The position numbers and the translations under genes are program-made. Below the pieces are notes generated by a model. It saw only the letters and a list, made by a program, of their open reading frames with translations. It was not told the origin of the DNA and searched no databases. From positions 87,150 through 151,149 of the forward strand of contig NZ_JQKO01000013.1 of assembly GCF_000746085.1 (NCBI RefSeq): a DNA stretch of 64,000 nucleotides. Reading direction: 5' to 3'. Of this stretch, positions 16,548-27,647 are shown one piece after another (the stretch's first letter is position 1; each line of letters begins with the position of its first letter). Source of the stretch: Methylocapsa aurea (GTDB lineage Bacteria; Pseudomonadota; Alphaproteobacteria; Rhizobiales; Beijerinckiaceae).

Positions 16548-18785
16548 TTAAAATTGGCCGGCGATGGTCAGACGGACCGCCAATGGCTCGGCCGGATGGA
16601 GGACGCGGTCCATTACGCCATTCGCGCAGACGGCGCTCGGCGCGGTCGGTGCGCCCGACGCCGGGAAACAGGCGTTAAACAGCGAATCCGATTTCAGGAA
16701 AGATCCATAGGCGAAGCTGATCTGATCCGAGCGGCTGTCGGTCAGGTTAAAGCCGTCGAGCCGAATCTGCCAGCCATTGTCGAAACGATAGCCAACATTC
16801 GCATTGAGGACGCCCAGGGCGGGCGAACGGAAAGCGTTGTCCTCGGTGAGCGGCCTCGCGCCGAAATAGCGATAACGGAGGCCGCCAAACCAGCCGGTTT
16901 GCTCGCCGACCGTAAAGCCCGCCGATGCGATGAGCGCCGGCGCGCCAGGAATGAAATTGCCTGGCGCGTTGCCGATCTGCGCCGCGGGGTATCCGTCGAG
17001 AGCGGCGAAGACTTCCGCCTGGTCCGTATCGTAGCCACGAAAGCGTGAGTAGGTATAGGCGACGTTGGCTTCGAGATCGAGCCAGGAGAACGGCCGATAG
17101 TCATGCGTCGCCTCGACGCCAATGCGCCGGCTGGGCCGGCTCGGGACCGTCGTTCCCACATCGCCCGCAAACAGGATTTCGGAGGCGGAATCGAGAATAA
17201 ACAGGCTGACCGAACTGTTCATGCCCTGGATCGCTTTTGTGCGAAAGCCGATTTCCGCGCCCTCGGTGCGCACCAGAAAGGGCGAGGCCGGGAGCTTCTC
17301 GGCCGGATTGGTCGGCGCCTCGGTAATCGTGACGCCGCGCGCGTCATTGCTGTGAAATCCGGTTCCGAGATTAAGAAAAAATTCCGTCTTCTCGAAAGGG
17401 CCGAAAATGAAACTGGTCTTCGGGCTAGCGACGAAGGCCGTGGGCGCGCCGGAATTATTGGGATTGCCTATGGCATCGACGGAAGCGGAATAGAGATCGC
17501 CGCGCCAGCCGAAATTGGTCTTGAACCAATCGTTCCAGAAAAGCGTCGTCTCGGCATAGACGCCGACGCTCCCCTCCCACACCTTGTCGTTGCGGACCGT
17601 CGAGAGAAATTGGCGGCGCACGGTATTGGTCAGGCCAAGATCGACCACGTCAAGCCGCGTTTGTATGCCGAACTCGGTTTCCGATGGAATTCCGCCGAAT
17701 TCGCTTCTGATCCGATGCGACGCGTTGACGCCAGTGACGACGCGATCGTCGTGCTGGCGCGTCTGGTCGCCATACACCGGATCATTGAGGAAATATGTGA
17801 AATTGCCCCAAAGATCGAGCGAAGTCTTGATCGCGAAAAAGTCGACTTTGGTGGCGCCGCCGGCCTCTGTCCGCGCCCAGCGGCCCGACAAGGAAAACCG
17901 CGAAGCGACGCCGCCGTCGGAAGGATCGAGCGTGCCGAAGAGGCCGATCTCACCCGAACTGACCGCCCGCAGAGGCACCTGGTCGGTTGCCGTCCATCGG
18001 TTCGCATAGGCCATCCCGGTCACGGAAAAGCCGTTCTGCGGCGCGCCCTGGCTATAGCGGACAAGCCCGTTCAGTTTGAACGCCGCATCGGGTTGAACCC
18101 AGGGGCCGTCATATCGTCCGACCTCGCCGGCGACAAGCAGCTCGCCCTCCCCGACTTTGGTATGGCCAATGCCCAGGTAGCGCAAATAGTTGAAGCTGCC
18201 GAGGGTCGCCTTCGCCAATTGTCCGTCGAAACTATCGAGCAAATTGATATGAATGGCTCCGACCGATGAAAAATCGCCTTCGTCGGCGAAATAGGGGCCT
18301 TTCTTCACATCGATCGATTTGATCAATTCGGGAATGAGGAAATTGAGATCCGCATATCCCTGCCCATGGGCATGCGTTCGCATATTGATCGGCATGCCAT
18401 CGACGAAAATGGCGAGATCGGTCCCGTGATCGAGGTTGAAGCCGCGCAGGAAATAGAGATTGGCGTGACCCTCCCCGCTGTGCTGGGTGACGATCAGCCC
18501 GGGCACGATCTCGAGCGCGTCGGCCGGCCGCGCAAAAATCTGCGCATTGACCTGGGCGCCTGTGAAACTCATCTCGCTTGCCGCGAAGCTGGGCTCCCTT
18601 GCCGCAGGATCGGGCGCGACGGTTGCCTCGCCCTTCCCATTCCCCTGCCCCGATGCGACATCGACCTCAGGAAGCGCAACCGGTTCGGAGGCTGCGTCCT
18701 GCGCGAAGGCGTCGAGCGTCGTCGCAAACAGCAGCGCAAGGCCGAGACCTACGCGACTTGCGCTCGGCGCTTGCTTCCCCGCCAC
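16548..18785 (-). CDS. TonB-dependent outer-membrane receptor
   Basis: The product (745 residues from GTG 18785) has a signal peptide (VGLGLALLFATTLDAFAQ), a plug domain at about 60-190 (FARPADALEIVPGLIVTQHSG, FLRGFNLDHGTDLAIFVDG, then KGPYFADEGDFSSVGAI) and a C-terminal beta-barrel ending in F (VRLTIAGQF). It imports a ligand across the outer membrane using TonB energy. The open frame extends 44 codons further upstream, but GGAGGAGGG just before GTG 18785 and the well-placed signal peptide fix the start. The substrate is not visible; the plug has a His-rich HAHGQGYADL loop. No TonB/ExbBD or ABC importer is adjacent. A neighbouring pqqC makes a metal or lanthanide link tempting in a methylotroph, but that is speculation. 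Confidence 0.85.
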   Translation of the reverse strand: MAGKQAPSASRVGLGLALLFATTLDAFAQDAASEPVALPEVDVASGQGNGKGEATVAPDPAAREPSFAASEMSFTGAQVNAQIFARPADALEIVPGLIVTQHSGEGHANLYFLRGFNLDHGTDLAIFVDGMPINMRTHAHGQGYADLNFLIPELIKSIDVKKGPYFADEGDFSSVGAIHINLLDSFDGQLAKATLGSFNYLRYLGIGHTKVGEGELLVAGEVGRYDGPWVQPDAAFKLNGLVRYSQGAPQNGFSVTGMAYANRWTATDQVPLRAVSSGEIGLFGTLDPSDGGVASRFSLSGRWARTEAGGATKVDFFAIKTSLDLWGNFTYFLNDPVYGDQTRQHDDRVVTGVNASHRIRSEFGGIPSETEFGIQTRLDVVDLGLTNTVRRQFLSTVRNDKVWEGSVGVYAETTLFWNDWFKTNFGWRGDLYSASVDAIGNPNNSGAPTAFVASPKTSFIFGPFEKTEFFLNLGTGFHSNDARGVTITEAPTNPAEKLPASPFLVRTEGAEIGFRTKAIQGMNSSVSLFILDSASEILFAGDVGTTVPSRPSRRIGVEATHDYRPFSWLDLEANVAYTYSRFRGYDTDQAEVFAALDGYPAAQIGNAPGNFIPGAPALIASAGFTVGEQTGWFGGLRYRYFGARPLTEDNAFRSPALGVLNANVGYRFDNGWQIRLDGFNLTDSRSDQISFAYGSFLKSDSLFNACFPASGAPTAPSAVCANGVMDRVLHPAEPLAVRLTIAGQF

Positions 18786-18952
18786 GGATGGCCCTCCTCC
18801 AGCGCAGGGGTTGAAATCCACGCAGTCTTCGGGATCTTGCGCATGCAGACAACATGCCGTCAACGCGCGGCGCGCCGTTTCTCCAAAAGTTATGCGATGG
18901 CGTGTCCATCCGAACACAAGTGTCGGATTCGGAAAGCGCCATAGCGCAACAT

Positions 18953-19381
18953 CTATTTCGCAAAGAGCGTCGACATGTCGGCAAAGGCCTTGAATTCAAG
19001 CGCATTGCCCGCCGGATCCAGCAAGAACATGGTTGCCTGCTCGCCGGCCTGTCCCTTGAAGCGGATGTAGGGCTCGATGATAAATTTCACGCCAGCCGCC
19101 TTGAGGCGCGCCGCCAAAGCCTCCCACTGACCCATCTCCAGGACGACGCCAAAATGCGGCACCGGCACATCGAAGCCGTCGACAGGGTTTCGATGCAGAT
19201 CGACCGCAACCGGAGAAGGAGGCTTGTAATGAGCGACGATCTGATGGCCAAACAGATTGAAGTCGACCCAGGACTCCGCGCTGCGTCCTTCCGGGCAGCC
19301 CAAGACCGAACCATAGAAGGCCCGCGCCGCCGCGAGATCGTCAACGGGAAAGGCAATGTGGAAAGGTGTGAGATTTGTCAT
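18953..19381 (-). CDS. VOC-superfamily (glyoxalase/bleomycin-resistance-like) protein
   Basis: This 142-residue protein has the two beta-alpha-beta-beta-beta modules of the vicinal-oxygen-chelate fold: [22 protein letters not shown] at the N-terminus and [19 protein letters not shown] in the middle. Likely metal ligands are His8 (FHIAF), a His in VPHFGVV and a Glu in NALEFKAF. The substrate is unknown; many relatives are dioxygenases or thiol-transfer enzymes, and no specific glyoxalase I signature is complete. It is a single gene on the minus strand, directly upstream of the TonB receptor gene (167 bases). Confidence 0.8.
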   Translation of the reverse strand: MTNLTPFHIAFPVDDLAAARAFYGSVLGCPEGRSAESWVDFNLFGHQIVAHYKPPSPVAVDLHRNPVDGFDVPVPHFGVVLEMGQWEALAARLKAAGVKFIIEPYIRFKGQAGEQATMFLLDPAGNALEFKAFADMSTLFAK

Positions 19382-19916
19382 AAGCGCCCATCAGACGAAC
19401 AACGAAAAAAATCGCTCTTGGCGCAGACTAGCGAGAAGCGCCATCCTCGTCCAAATCGAAGCGCTCTCACGCGATATAAGAGCTCTCGCAAGGCCGCCCA
19501 GTTCGTCGCCGCTCAAATGGTTACGGCCCAATTTCAAGGCTCGCGCCGAGGCCGCGAAGGCGGATCGCCTGATATCTGCATTGACCGCCCCCGCGTTGGA
19601 AGGCGGCGACAGCGATGAGCCAGACCCTGACGATTCGCGCTGGCGGAACGCCGCCAATCGATACTAAAACGATTTCTGATCGATCGAATGACTCCGCTCG
19701 ATATCAAAGCTATGTAATATCAAATAGTTGAGTAATATCGGCGGCGGCTTGACTTCGCTGTTGATCTGCCTCAATCCCTCCCGCCAGCCAGCCCGCTAGA
19801 TTTCGACGCCAGCGGGAATGTTTTCCGGATTTTGGATGGGGCGCGGGCTCGGATGCTGCCGGCAAATCCACAGCGCGGGCCGAAAAGCGGCCGGCCGGGA
19901 GCGTCGCTAGGATCCT
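19382..19916. other. Intergenic stretch before pqqC
   Basis: Overlapping open frames of 80-100 codons exist on both strands around 19390-19660, but none has a convincing start or family. A weak remnant of the gatcgatcgaatgactcc repeat module lies near 19670-19700. I checked the stretch for a pqqA-like short peptide (Glu-x-x-x-Tyr) and found none. Confidence 0.45.
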
Positions 19917-20696
19917 ATGGAGATGACGATAGTGAACGAGACAAAGCCGCCGCCTTCGATCGCATCCGATCTGCTGTCTCCCGAGGCGTTCGAGGCCGCG
20001 ATTCGCGCGGTTGGGGCGGAGCGCTATCACGATAAGCATGTGTTCCATAAGCTTCTGCATGGCGGCCGGTTAAACAAGGGGCAGGTCCAGGCCTGGGCGC
20101 TCAACCGCTATTGCTATCAGGAGGCGGTGCCGCGCAAGGACGCCGCTTTCATGAGCCGGGTGCATGATCGCGATCTGCGGCGCGAATGGATCAGCCGCAT
20201 CCACGACCATGATGGCCTCGGCGATGAGCCGGGCGGGATCGAACGCTGGTTCATCCTGACCGATGGCCTAGGGCTCGACCGCCAATATGTCGCCTCGCGG
20301 CGCGGCGCGTTGCCGGCGACCCGGCATATCGTCGAATCCTATGTGCGCTTCGTGCGCGAGCAGCCTCTCGTCGTCGCGGTCGCCTCCTCGCTGACCGAGC
20401 TGTTTGCGCCCTCGATCCATCGCGAGCGCATCGCCGGCATGCTGGAGAACTATGATTTCATCGGCGACGATGTCATGGCCTATTTCAAAAAGCGGCTGAC
20501 GCAAGCGCCGCGCGACTCAGACTTCGCCCTCGCCTATGTGAAAGCGAACGCGAAAACGCGCGAGGAGCAGGAGGCCTGCGTCGACGCAGTGCGCTTCAAA
20601 TGCGACGTGCTCTGGGCGCAACTCGATGTCCTGCACCACGCCTATGTCACGCCCGCCCTGATCCCCCCTGGCGCTTTCGCACCGGAAGCAGCTTGA
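19917..20696 (+). CDS. pqqC: Pyrroloquinoline-quinone synthase PqqC
   Basis: PqqC carries out the last step of PQQ synthesis, an oxygen-dependent ring closure and eight-electron oxidation, without a metal. The 259-residue sequence matches the family in length and motifs: HVFHKLLHGGRLNKGQVQAW, NRYCYQEAVPRKDAAF, SRIHDHDG and the His-rich end LWAQLDVLHHAYV. It is a stand-alone PqqC, not fused to PqqD as in Methylorubrum. No pqqA, B, D or E lies nearby, so the rest of the pathway must be elsewhere. The likely user in this window is the PQQ-type sugar dehydrogenase at 30003. The start at 19917 is preceded by AGGA. The 3' end is followed by a palindromic repeat cassette shared with the convergent aldolase gene. 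Confidence 0.92.
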   Translation: MEMTIVNETKPPPSIASDLLSPEAFEAAIRAVGAERYHDKHVFHKLLHGGRLNKGQVQAWALNRYCYQEAVPRKDAAFMSRVHDRDLRREWISRIHDHDGLGDEPGGIERWFILTDGLGLDRQYVASRRGALPATRHIVESYVRFVREQPLVVAVASSLTELFAPSIHRERIAGMLENYDFIGDDVMAYFKKRLTQAPRDSDFALAYVKANAKTREEQEACVDAVRFKCDVLWAQLDVLHHAYVTPALIPPGAFAPEAA

Positions 20697-20762
20697 CATG
20701 CTGAAGGGATCGAGTTGCGTTCCGTTCCCCAGAATAAGAAGGCGCTCAAGGTCTTTGTATTG

Positions 20763-20922
20763 TCGCATTTTCTTAATGCGAACCGGCATCCACTTCGCTC
20801 GAAAATGCTCTAGAGCGGGATGCGAAAAAGTGGAATCCGGTTTTTCGCGTCAAATCCCGCTCTCTTCTCAACAATAGATCACGATGCTTTTGGATGTTTC
20901 CATCCAAAAGCATCGTGATCTA
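20763..20922. repeat. Three-module palindromic repeat cassette with a 22-bp perfect hairpin
   Basis: Module A (20763-20813) reads gtcgcattttcttaatgcg ... cgctcgaaaatgctcta. Module B (20811-20863) is an inverted repeat with gagcgggat ends and an inner gcgaaaaa/tttttcgc stem. Module C ends in a perfect 22-bp stem (20875-20896 with 20901-20922) and a TTTC loop. B and C recur together at 46076-46191. The cassette lies between convergent pqqC and fbaB, and the last three bases of the C stem are the fbaB stop codon. Confidence 0.9.
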
Positions 20923-21858
20923 GAGCCGCGCGCGGTCCGGCTCCGCCGCATAAATATCCATGATCGCGCCCAGCATCCGCACTGCATCTTTTTTGGGACG
21001 CTGGAAAGAGTTGCGGCCGATGATGGAGCCAAACCCGCCGCCGGCGTGGATTGCGCGGACCTCATCGAGTAGTTTGTCTTCATCCGAAACGGTGGGGCCG
21101 CCGGAAAAAACGACGATGCGCCGTCCGGCGAAGGCGCAATCGATCACATGGCGCACCCGCTCGGCCGGGGTCGCAATCGGAATCTGCCGCTGATCGTAGA
21201 CCTTACGGGCCGCCTCCTGCTCGATATAGGCGGTTGGCAACTTCACTTTGATGATATGGGCTCCAAGCTGAGCCGCAATCTGCGCGGCGTAGCCAACAAC
21301 GTCAATCGCCGTTTCGCCTTGCTTGCTTAGAGCCGATCCGCGCGGATAGGACCAAATGACGACGGCGAGCCCGCATCGCTTCGCCTCCTCGGCATAGGCG
21401 CGGATCTGCCCGAACATCTCAAGCTGATGGGACGAGCCCGGATAGATCGTGAAGCCGATTGCGCAGCAGCCAAGACGGTGCGCGTCCCCCACGCTGGCGG
21501 TCAACGCCTGATCCGGATCCTTCTCGTCCAGCAAAGCGTCATTGTCGTTGCATTTCAAAATCAGCGGAATCTCGCCTGCGAAATCGCGCGCGCCCGCCTC
21601 GAGGAAACCCAAGGGAGCAGCGTAGGCATTGCAGCCCGCTTCGATCGCAAGCTCGAAATGGTAATGTGGATTGTAGGCTGGCGGGTTTGGCGCGAATGAG
21701 CGCGCCGGCCCATGCTCGAAGCCTTGGTCTACCGGCAGAATCACAAGCTTCCCGGTTCCCGCCAACCGGCCATGGTTCAATAGCCGGGCCAAATTGGTCA
21801 GCGTCCCGGCGCTATCCGCCCCATACCAACTCAAGATCTCTCTCACTCTCGGCGTCAT
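20920..21858 (-). CDS. fbaB: Class I fructose-bisphosphate aldolase (FbaB/DeoC-type)
   Basis: It cleaves fructose-1,6-bisphosphate to dihydroxyacetone phosphate and glyceraldehyde-3-phosphate through a Schiff-base lysine, without metal. The 312 residues match the archaeal/FbaB type: LVILPVDQGFEHGP, ILKCNDND, AIGFTIYPGS, VIWSYPRG, IIKVKLP (Schiff-base Lys) and RIVVFSGGP. A PfkB-family kinase lies 132 bases upstream on the same strand, giving an aldolase/kinase pair that supplies lower glycolysis. This gene pair often occurs with Hsp20, Lon and stress genes in Proteobacteria, as here. The TAG stop codon is formed by the end of the palindromic repeat module C, so the natural C-terminus may once have been longer. 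Confidence 0.92.
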   Translation of the reverse strand: MTPRVREILSWYGADSAGTLTNLARLLNHGRLAGTGKLVILPVDQGFEHGPARSFAPNPPAYNPHYHFELAIEAGCNAYAAPLGFLEAGARDFAGEIPLILKCNDNDALLDEKDPDQALTASVGDAHRLGCCAIGFTIYPGSSHQLEMFGQIRAYAEEAKRCGLAVVIWSYPRGSALSKQGETAIDVVGYAAQIAAQLGAHIIKVKLPTAYIEQEAARKVYDQRQIPIATPAERVRHVIDCAFAGRRIVVFSGGPTVSDEDKLLDEVRAIHAGGGFGSIIGRNSFQRPKKDAVRMLGAIMDIYAAEPDRARL

Positions 21859-21990
21859 CGCCGCTCTCCCATCGATCCCCAGAATCCCTTCGATCTTGCG
21901 ATGCGCAGGAGGCGCTCCACCGCATTGTTGACGCCTCCCAAGTCCACATTTGAGCGCCGGCTCGCTTTCCTGAGCAATCTCTCCTAACGG

Positions 21991-22941
21991 TCAAAATTGC
22001 CTCAGGTTCGGCGGCCAAGATGTCTGGAGGAAAAGGCGCTCCGCATCCTCGCGGCGGCAGAGCTGAGTTCCCGGCCGCATCGCCGCGGCGGCGCCCGCCG
22101 CCATCCCGAAACAAACCGATTCCTCGATCGAACATCCATTCGCGAGGCTGAAGACAATCCCCGCCACCATGCTGTCGCCAGCGCCGACCGTGCTTTTCAC
22201 AGTCGCCTCGATAGGATCAAAGCGGCGGAATCCATCGGCCGCCGCGAGAAGCGCCCCCGCGGCTCCAAGAGAGAGCACCACGATCTCGCACCGCGCTTCC
22301 TTGATGAGTTCGCGCGCCGCGATTTCCTGGCTCCGTTCGTCGTTGATCTCGCGCCCAACCAGCTCTTGCAGCTCTCTAAGACTTGGCTTCAGGAGGTAGA
22401 CTCCGCCGTGGCTCGCCTGGCGCAGCGCCTCCCCGGATGTATCGACAATCAGACGGGCGCCGAGTCTCTTTGCCCGCTCGGCGAGGCACGCATAGAAATC
22501 AGGGGGCACGCCCGGCGGCAAGCTGCCGCTGCCGACAATATAGGCGGGCTTTGGCTCCAGCGACGAGATCTCCTCGAGACAGCGTTCCTGTTCGATCGGC
22601 GTCAAGCAAGGTCCTGGCATGACGAAGCGAAATTGCAGGCCTGTCCGCAATTCGTCGACCGCGAAGCTTTCGCGCGTCGTCCCGGCGATCGCTAACCGAC
22701 GATAGGCGACCTCCTCTTCTTTCAGGAGCTGCTCCAGCTTGACTCCTGTTGGACCGCCGACGGGAAACACCGCGACCGCCTCGCCGCCAAGCAATCGCAC
22801 CGCGCGCGCGACGTTGATGCCGCCACCGCCAGGATCGTAGCGCGGCGGCGTGCAACGAAGCTTTTCCCCAGGAATCAAGCGGTCGGTCGCCGCGCTGATG
22901 TCCAACGCCGGATTCATGGTCAATGTGGCGATAGCGTCCAT
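21991..22941 (-). CDS. pfkB: PfkB-family phosphofructokinase (hexose phosphate kinase)
   Basis: This 316-residue member of the ribokinase/PfkB family has the N-terminal substrate motif GGGGINVARAVRLLGG and the C-terminal signature STVGAGDSMVAGIVFSLANG with the catalytic Asp. TLTMNPALDIS at the start is typical of 6-phosphofructokinase 2 and 1-phosphofructokinase. Upstream of an FBP aldolase, phosphorylation of fructose-6-phosphate (Pfk-2 type) is the most natural role, though fructose-1-phosphate or tagatose-6-phosphate cannot be excluded. It likely forms one transcription unit with fbaB. A palindromic repeat lies just upstream (23014-23125), separating it from lon. Confidence 0.88.
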   Translation of the reverse strand: MDAIATLTMNPALDISAATDRLIPGEKLRCTPPRYDPGGGGINVARAVRLLGGEAVAVFPVGGPTGVKLEQLLKEEEVAYRRLAIAGTTRESFAVDELRTGLQFRFVMPGPCLTPIEQERCLEEISSLEPKPAYIVGSGSLPPGVPPDFYACLAERAKRLGARLIVDTSGEALRQASHGGVYLLKPSLRELQELVGREINDERSQEIAARELIKEARCEIVVLSLGAAGALLAAADGFRRFDPIEATVKSTVGAGDSMVAGIVFSLANGCSIEESVCFGMAAGAAAAMRPGTQLCRREDAERLFLQTSWPPNLRQF

Positions 22942-23013
22942 AGAAATCCACAGCCGGCCGCTCAGTCTCGTCCCATGATTGATAGATATGGGAACGCCGG
23001 CGGCTTCGCCTTA

Positions 23014-23125
23014 TCTAGAGCGCTTTCAGCTTCCGTGAAATCAAAAAAGCGGCCCAAGCAGATCGATTCCGATGGATGATTCCCATCCGTCGGATCAAAT
23101 CGATCCACTAGAGCATTTTCGAGCT
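23014..23125. repeat. Composite palindromic repeat between lon and pfkB
   Basis: It runs from CTAGAGCGCTTTC through a nested inverted repeat (gatcgatt/atcgatc outside, gatgg/ccatc inside, 23061-23107) to ACTAGAGCATTTTCGAGC. The ends match the terminal sequences of the other cassettes. It lies 3' of lon; 23126-23251 shows no gene. Confidence 0.8.
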
Positions 23126-23251
23126 AAGTGGGCCGATTTGATCCTGACGCTCGGGAACCAAGCGTCAGGGTCGGACCACTCGACTCAGCGGCCATCTCAA
23201 TGGCCCGGCGAGCGATCCTTACGACGATCCCGACCTTCGGCGAAAGTCCGT

Positions 23252-25622
<2,371 letters not shown>

Positions 25623-25630
<8 letters not shown>

Positions 25631-26093
25631 GGAAGGCGCCCTCCTTCTGGAGCGTGATCAGGAGGCAGCCGTCGACGATGGAGCGGCGAATGCCGCTATA
25701 CGCCCCGCCCGGCAGCCGCACCCGGCGCTCAAACCGGCCTTGGGGAAGCTCCAGGCGATGGATGACCGCGGTCTGCAGTTCAGCCGGAAGCGTGCGAGTG
25801 CCCACGAAGACCAATTCGGCGCCCTCGATCGCCACTTCGACGCGGTCGGCGTTGACCCCCGGCAACGCGACGAGCACGAGAACGTTCCTCGCTGTTTCCA
25901 GGACGTCAACCGGCGGCTCCCAGGCGGAAAGCGAAGAGGTTGACTGAAGCGGCCTGAAGAACGCGCGATGCAGCCGCTCCGCGCGGAAGAGCATCTCACA
26001 TGCCTCCGACCACATCCAATTGCGCGCGAAGTCCCGGTTCATGGCTCTTGTCCATTGGTTCGATCTGGCGTTTGAAAATCTAACGAGAGACAT
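25623..26093 (-). CDS. Small heat-shock protein (Hsp20/alpha-crystallin), divergent
   Basis: The alpha-crystallin domain is visible from WEPPVDVLETARNVLVLVALPG to the end (IRRSIVDGCLLITLQKE), including the LPGV and (A/G)-x-L-type C-terminal strand, but it is atypical: the IXI tail motif is missing and the N-terminal arm is short and Arg-rich. The family binds unfolding proteins without ATP. The start is uncertain: ATG 26093 (156 residues) is chosen over GTG 26147, which has no ribosome-binding site. The gene overlaps lon by 8 bases, suggesting that this chaperone and Lon are made together. The 202-residue unknown protein encoded just upstream belongs to the same operon. Confidence 0.8.
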
Positions 26094-26182
26094 TTTCGCC
26101 CCGACATGCGCCTTAAAATGGGCGGGAAAATAGGCCGGATTGAGCACGGCCGCGCCGGCGTATGTCGGCCGCAGCGTCTGCG

Positions 26183-26791
26183 TTAAGTCGGTCCAGCTTC
26201 AGGATCTCCGGCAAACGCATATTCTGGCCGCATGGCCGACTCGTAGGGTTCGGCCCCATCAGGCGCCGCGTGGAGCGCGTCGGCCGGTTCGCTCAAAGCG
26301 CCCGGCGAATGAGCCAAAAGCAATTGCTCCCATACCTGCCGAATGCTGCGATAGGTGGTCTCATGGATATAGATGTGACCCGCTTCATCAAATCCAAAGA
26401 CCGACGCCTCCGCATTGTCTCTGATCTCGCGCAAGACTCGATTGATTACGTCAAAGCATTTGAACAGTTGATTGACATTCGCGAGCTGCGCGTGCCGCAA
26501 CATTTCGCCAATGTTGAAGGAATGGAGCGGCGCTGGCGCGCCGCCGGAGGGCGCTTCGCGCGCCAGTTCGAAAAAGACGCGCATGACGAGAAGGTTTCCG
26601 GAGATTCGCTTGAGGAGCTCGGCCATTTCGTCGGCCCGGCATATGGCGAGCGCGCTTTCGTGCGCCTCCGACGGTCCGCTCGGAATATTGGCCAACAGGC
26701 CGAGAGCCCTACTGACTTCGGCTTCGATCCAGCGCCGAACTTCGGGCGGCGCCGCTTTCACCTGCTCCGCCGAAAAAGTAAAGCTGGTCAT
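26183..26791 (-). CDS. Uncharacterised protein in the Hsp20-Lon operon
   Basis: I do not recognise a named family. The 202-residue product is soluble, mostly alpha-helical by appearance, with an acidic N-terminus (MTSFTFSAEQVKAAPPEV), a repeated helix pattern (LLKRISGNLLVMRVFFELAR, MLRHAQLANVNQLFKCFDVINRVLREI) and an Ala/Pro-rich tail. A GGAGAAATG site supports the start. It lies 36-90 bases upstream of the hsp20 gene (depending on the hsp20 start) on the same strand, followed by lon. A role in the same protein-quality-control unit, for example as adaptor or regulator, is a guess from context. Confidence 0.7.
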   Translation of the reverse strand: MTSFTFSAEQVKAAPPEVRRWIEAEVSRALGLLANIPSGPSEAHESALAICRADEMAELLKRISGNLLVMRVFFELAREAPSGGAPAPLHSFNIGEMLRHAQLANVNQLFKCFDVINRVLREIRDNAEASVFGFDEAGHIYIHETTYRSIRQVWEQLLLAHSPGALSEPADALHAAPDGAEPYESAMRPEYAFAGDPEAGPT

Positions 26792-26849
26792 TCATTTCTC
26801 CTGTTCACGAAAGGCCCGGATGGGGCGGACGCCGAGAGCGCCCATGAAG

Positions 26850-26972
26850 CTATAGGGGCGGAAAAGGCAAAGGAAGGCCGGACTGATCCAGTGCGCCAAC
26901 CGGAGCAACCTCGGCGCATCCTTGCTGCGTCGGCGCCACGATCAAGGCGAGCACCGCCAAAAGGACGCGCAT
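26850..26972 (-). CDS. Possible 40-residue exported peptide
   Basis: A short frame opens with MRVLLAVLALIVAPTQQGCAE, a clear signal-peptide or lipoprotein-like start (a Cys follows QQG), and ends in a Pro/Leu-rich tail. GGAG lies 8 bases upstream of the ATG. The frame is too short to judge by codon use, and no family is recognised. It precedes the unknown-hsp20-lon operon on the same strand (58 bases) and could be its first gene. Confidence 0.4.
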   Translation of the reverse strand: MRVLLAVLALIVAPTQQGCAEVAPVGALDQSGLPLPFPPL

Positions 26973-27099
26973 TGCCTTGTCTCCAACCGAAATTTTTCGC
27001 CAACCAGAAATGAAATGAACAACCGCGTTGCGTCTTGAAGCGCGCAACGCCGCCACACTGTCGTCGGCCAGCCGGCGGCGCCATCATCCATGGGCGAAT

Positions 27100-27639
27100 T
27101 CAGGAAGCCTTGACCTCGATCTTCTTCTCGGGCTTCTGCGCTTCCGGCTTCTTTGGAAGCGTCACGGTCAGCAGGCCCTTTGTGAAGCTCGCTTCGATCT
27201 TATCGGCGTCGACGCCTTCCGGCATGGCGAAGCGCCGTTCAAAGGAGCCAAAGTGGCGTTCCTGAAGATAATAATCCTTCTTCTTCTCCTCTCTCTCTTC
27301 GTGCTTCTCGCCTTTGATGATCAGGCTGCCGTTGACCACCGTCACTTCGATATTTTTCTCATCGAGCCCCGGCAGTTCCGCGGTCACTTCATAGGCGTTT
27401 GGTTTCTCGACAATGTCGACGGCGGGAGCCGCGCCCAAGATCGCCTCGCGTCGCCGGAATGGCTCGATGTCGAAACCTGCGCGGCGCAAAGGCGAACGCC
27501 AGAAGTCGCGATCGAAATCCTCAAAGAGGCGATCTACGCCCCGGCGCAAGGTCTCGAGCGGACGCCACGACTGAGGCGCCGACGCGTCCGCAGGCGGCTT
27601 TTCTTCGGTCTTTACAGACGGTTCAATTGCTTCGGCCAT
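27100..27639 (-). CDS. Small heat-shock protein Hsp20
   Basis: A typical bacterial class A-like Hsp20 of 179 residues. An N-terminal arm (SWRPLETLRRGVDRLFEDFDRDFW) precedes the alpha-crystallin domain (PAVDIVEKPNAYEVTAELPGLDEKNIEVTV and the end strand ASFTKGLLTVTLPK), then a Lys/Glu-rich tail with IEV. It acts as an ATP-independent holdase in the cytoplasm. ATG 27639 is chosen because AAGGA lies 7 bases upstream; the in-frame TTG at 27645 is less likely. That Shine-Dalgarno sequence can pair with an upstream CCTTT (see the leader feature), so heat-controlled translation is possible. It is probably transcribed alone, ~130 bases from the next minus-strand frame. Confidence 0.93.
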   Translation of the reverse strand: MAEAIEPSVKTEEKPPADASAPQSWRPLETLRRGVDRLFEDFDRDFWRSPLRRAGFDIEPFRRREAILGAAPAVDIVEKPNAYEVTAELPGLDEKNIEVTVVNGSLIIKGEKHEEREEKKKDYYLQERHFGSFERRFAMPEGVDADKIEASFTKGLLTVTLPKKPEAQKPEKKIEVKAS

Positions 27640-27647
27640 GTCCAAAT

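Noticed and set aside
17103..18269. 388-codon plus-strand frame
   Set aside because: Antisense shadow of the TonB receptor gene.
18786..18952. Cobalamin riboswitch before the TonB receptor
   Set aside because: No B12-box-like conserved core could be seen in the leader.
19356..19667. Overlapping frames on both strands between the VOC gene and pqqC
   Set aside because: Neither has a credible start, family or codon signal; the plus-strand one would overlap the VOC gene's 5' end.
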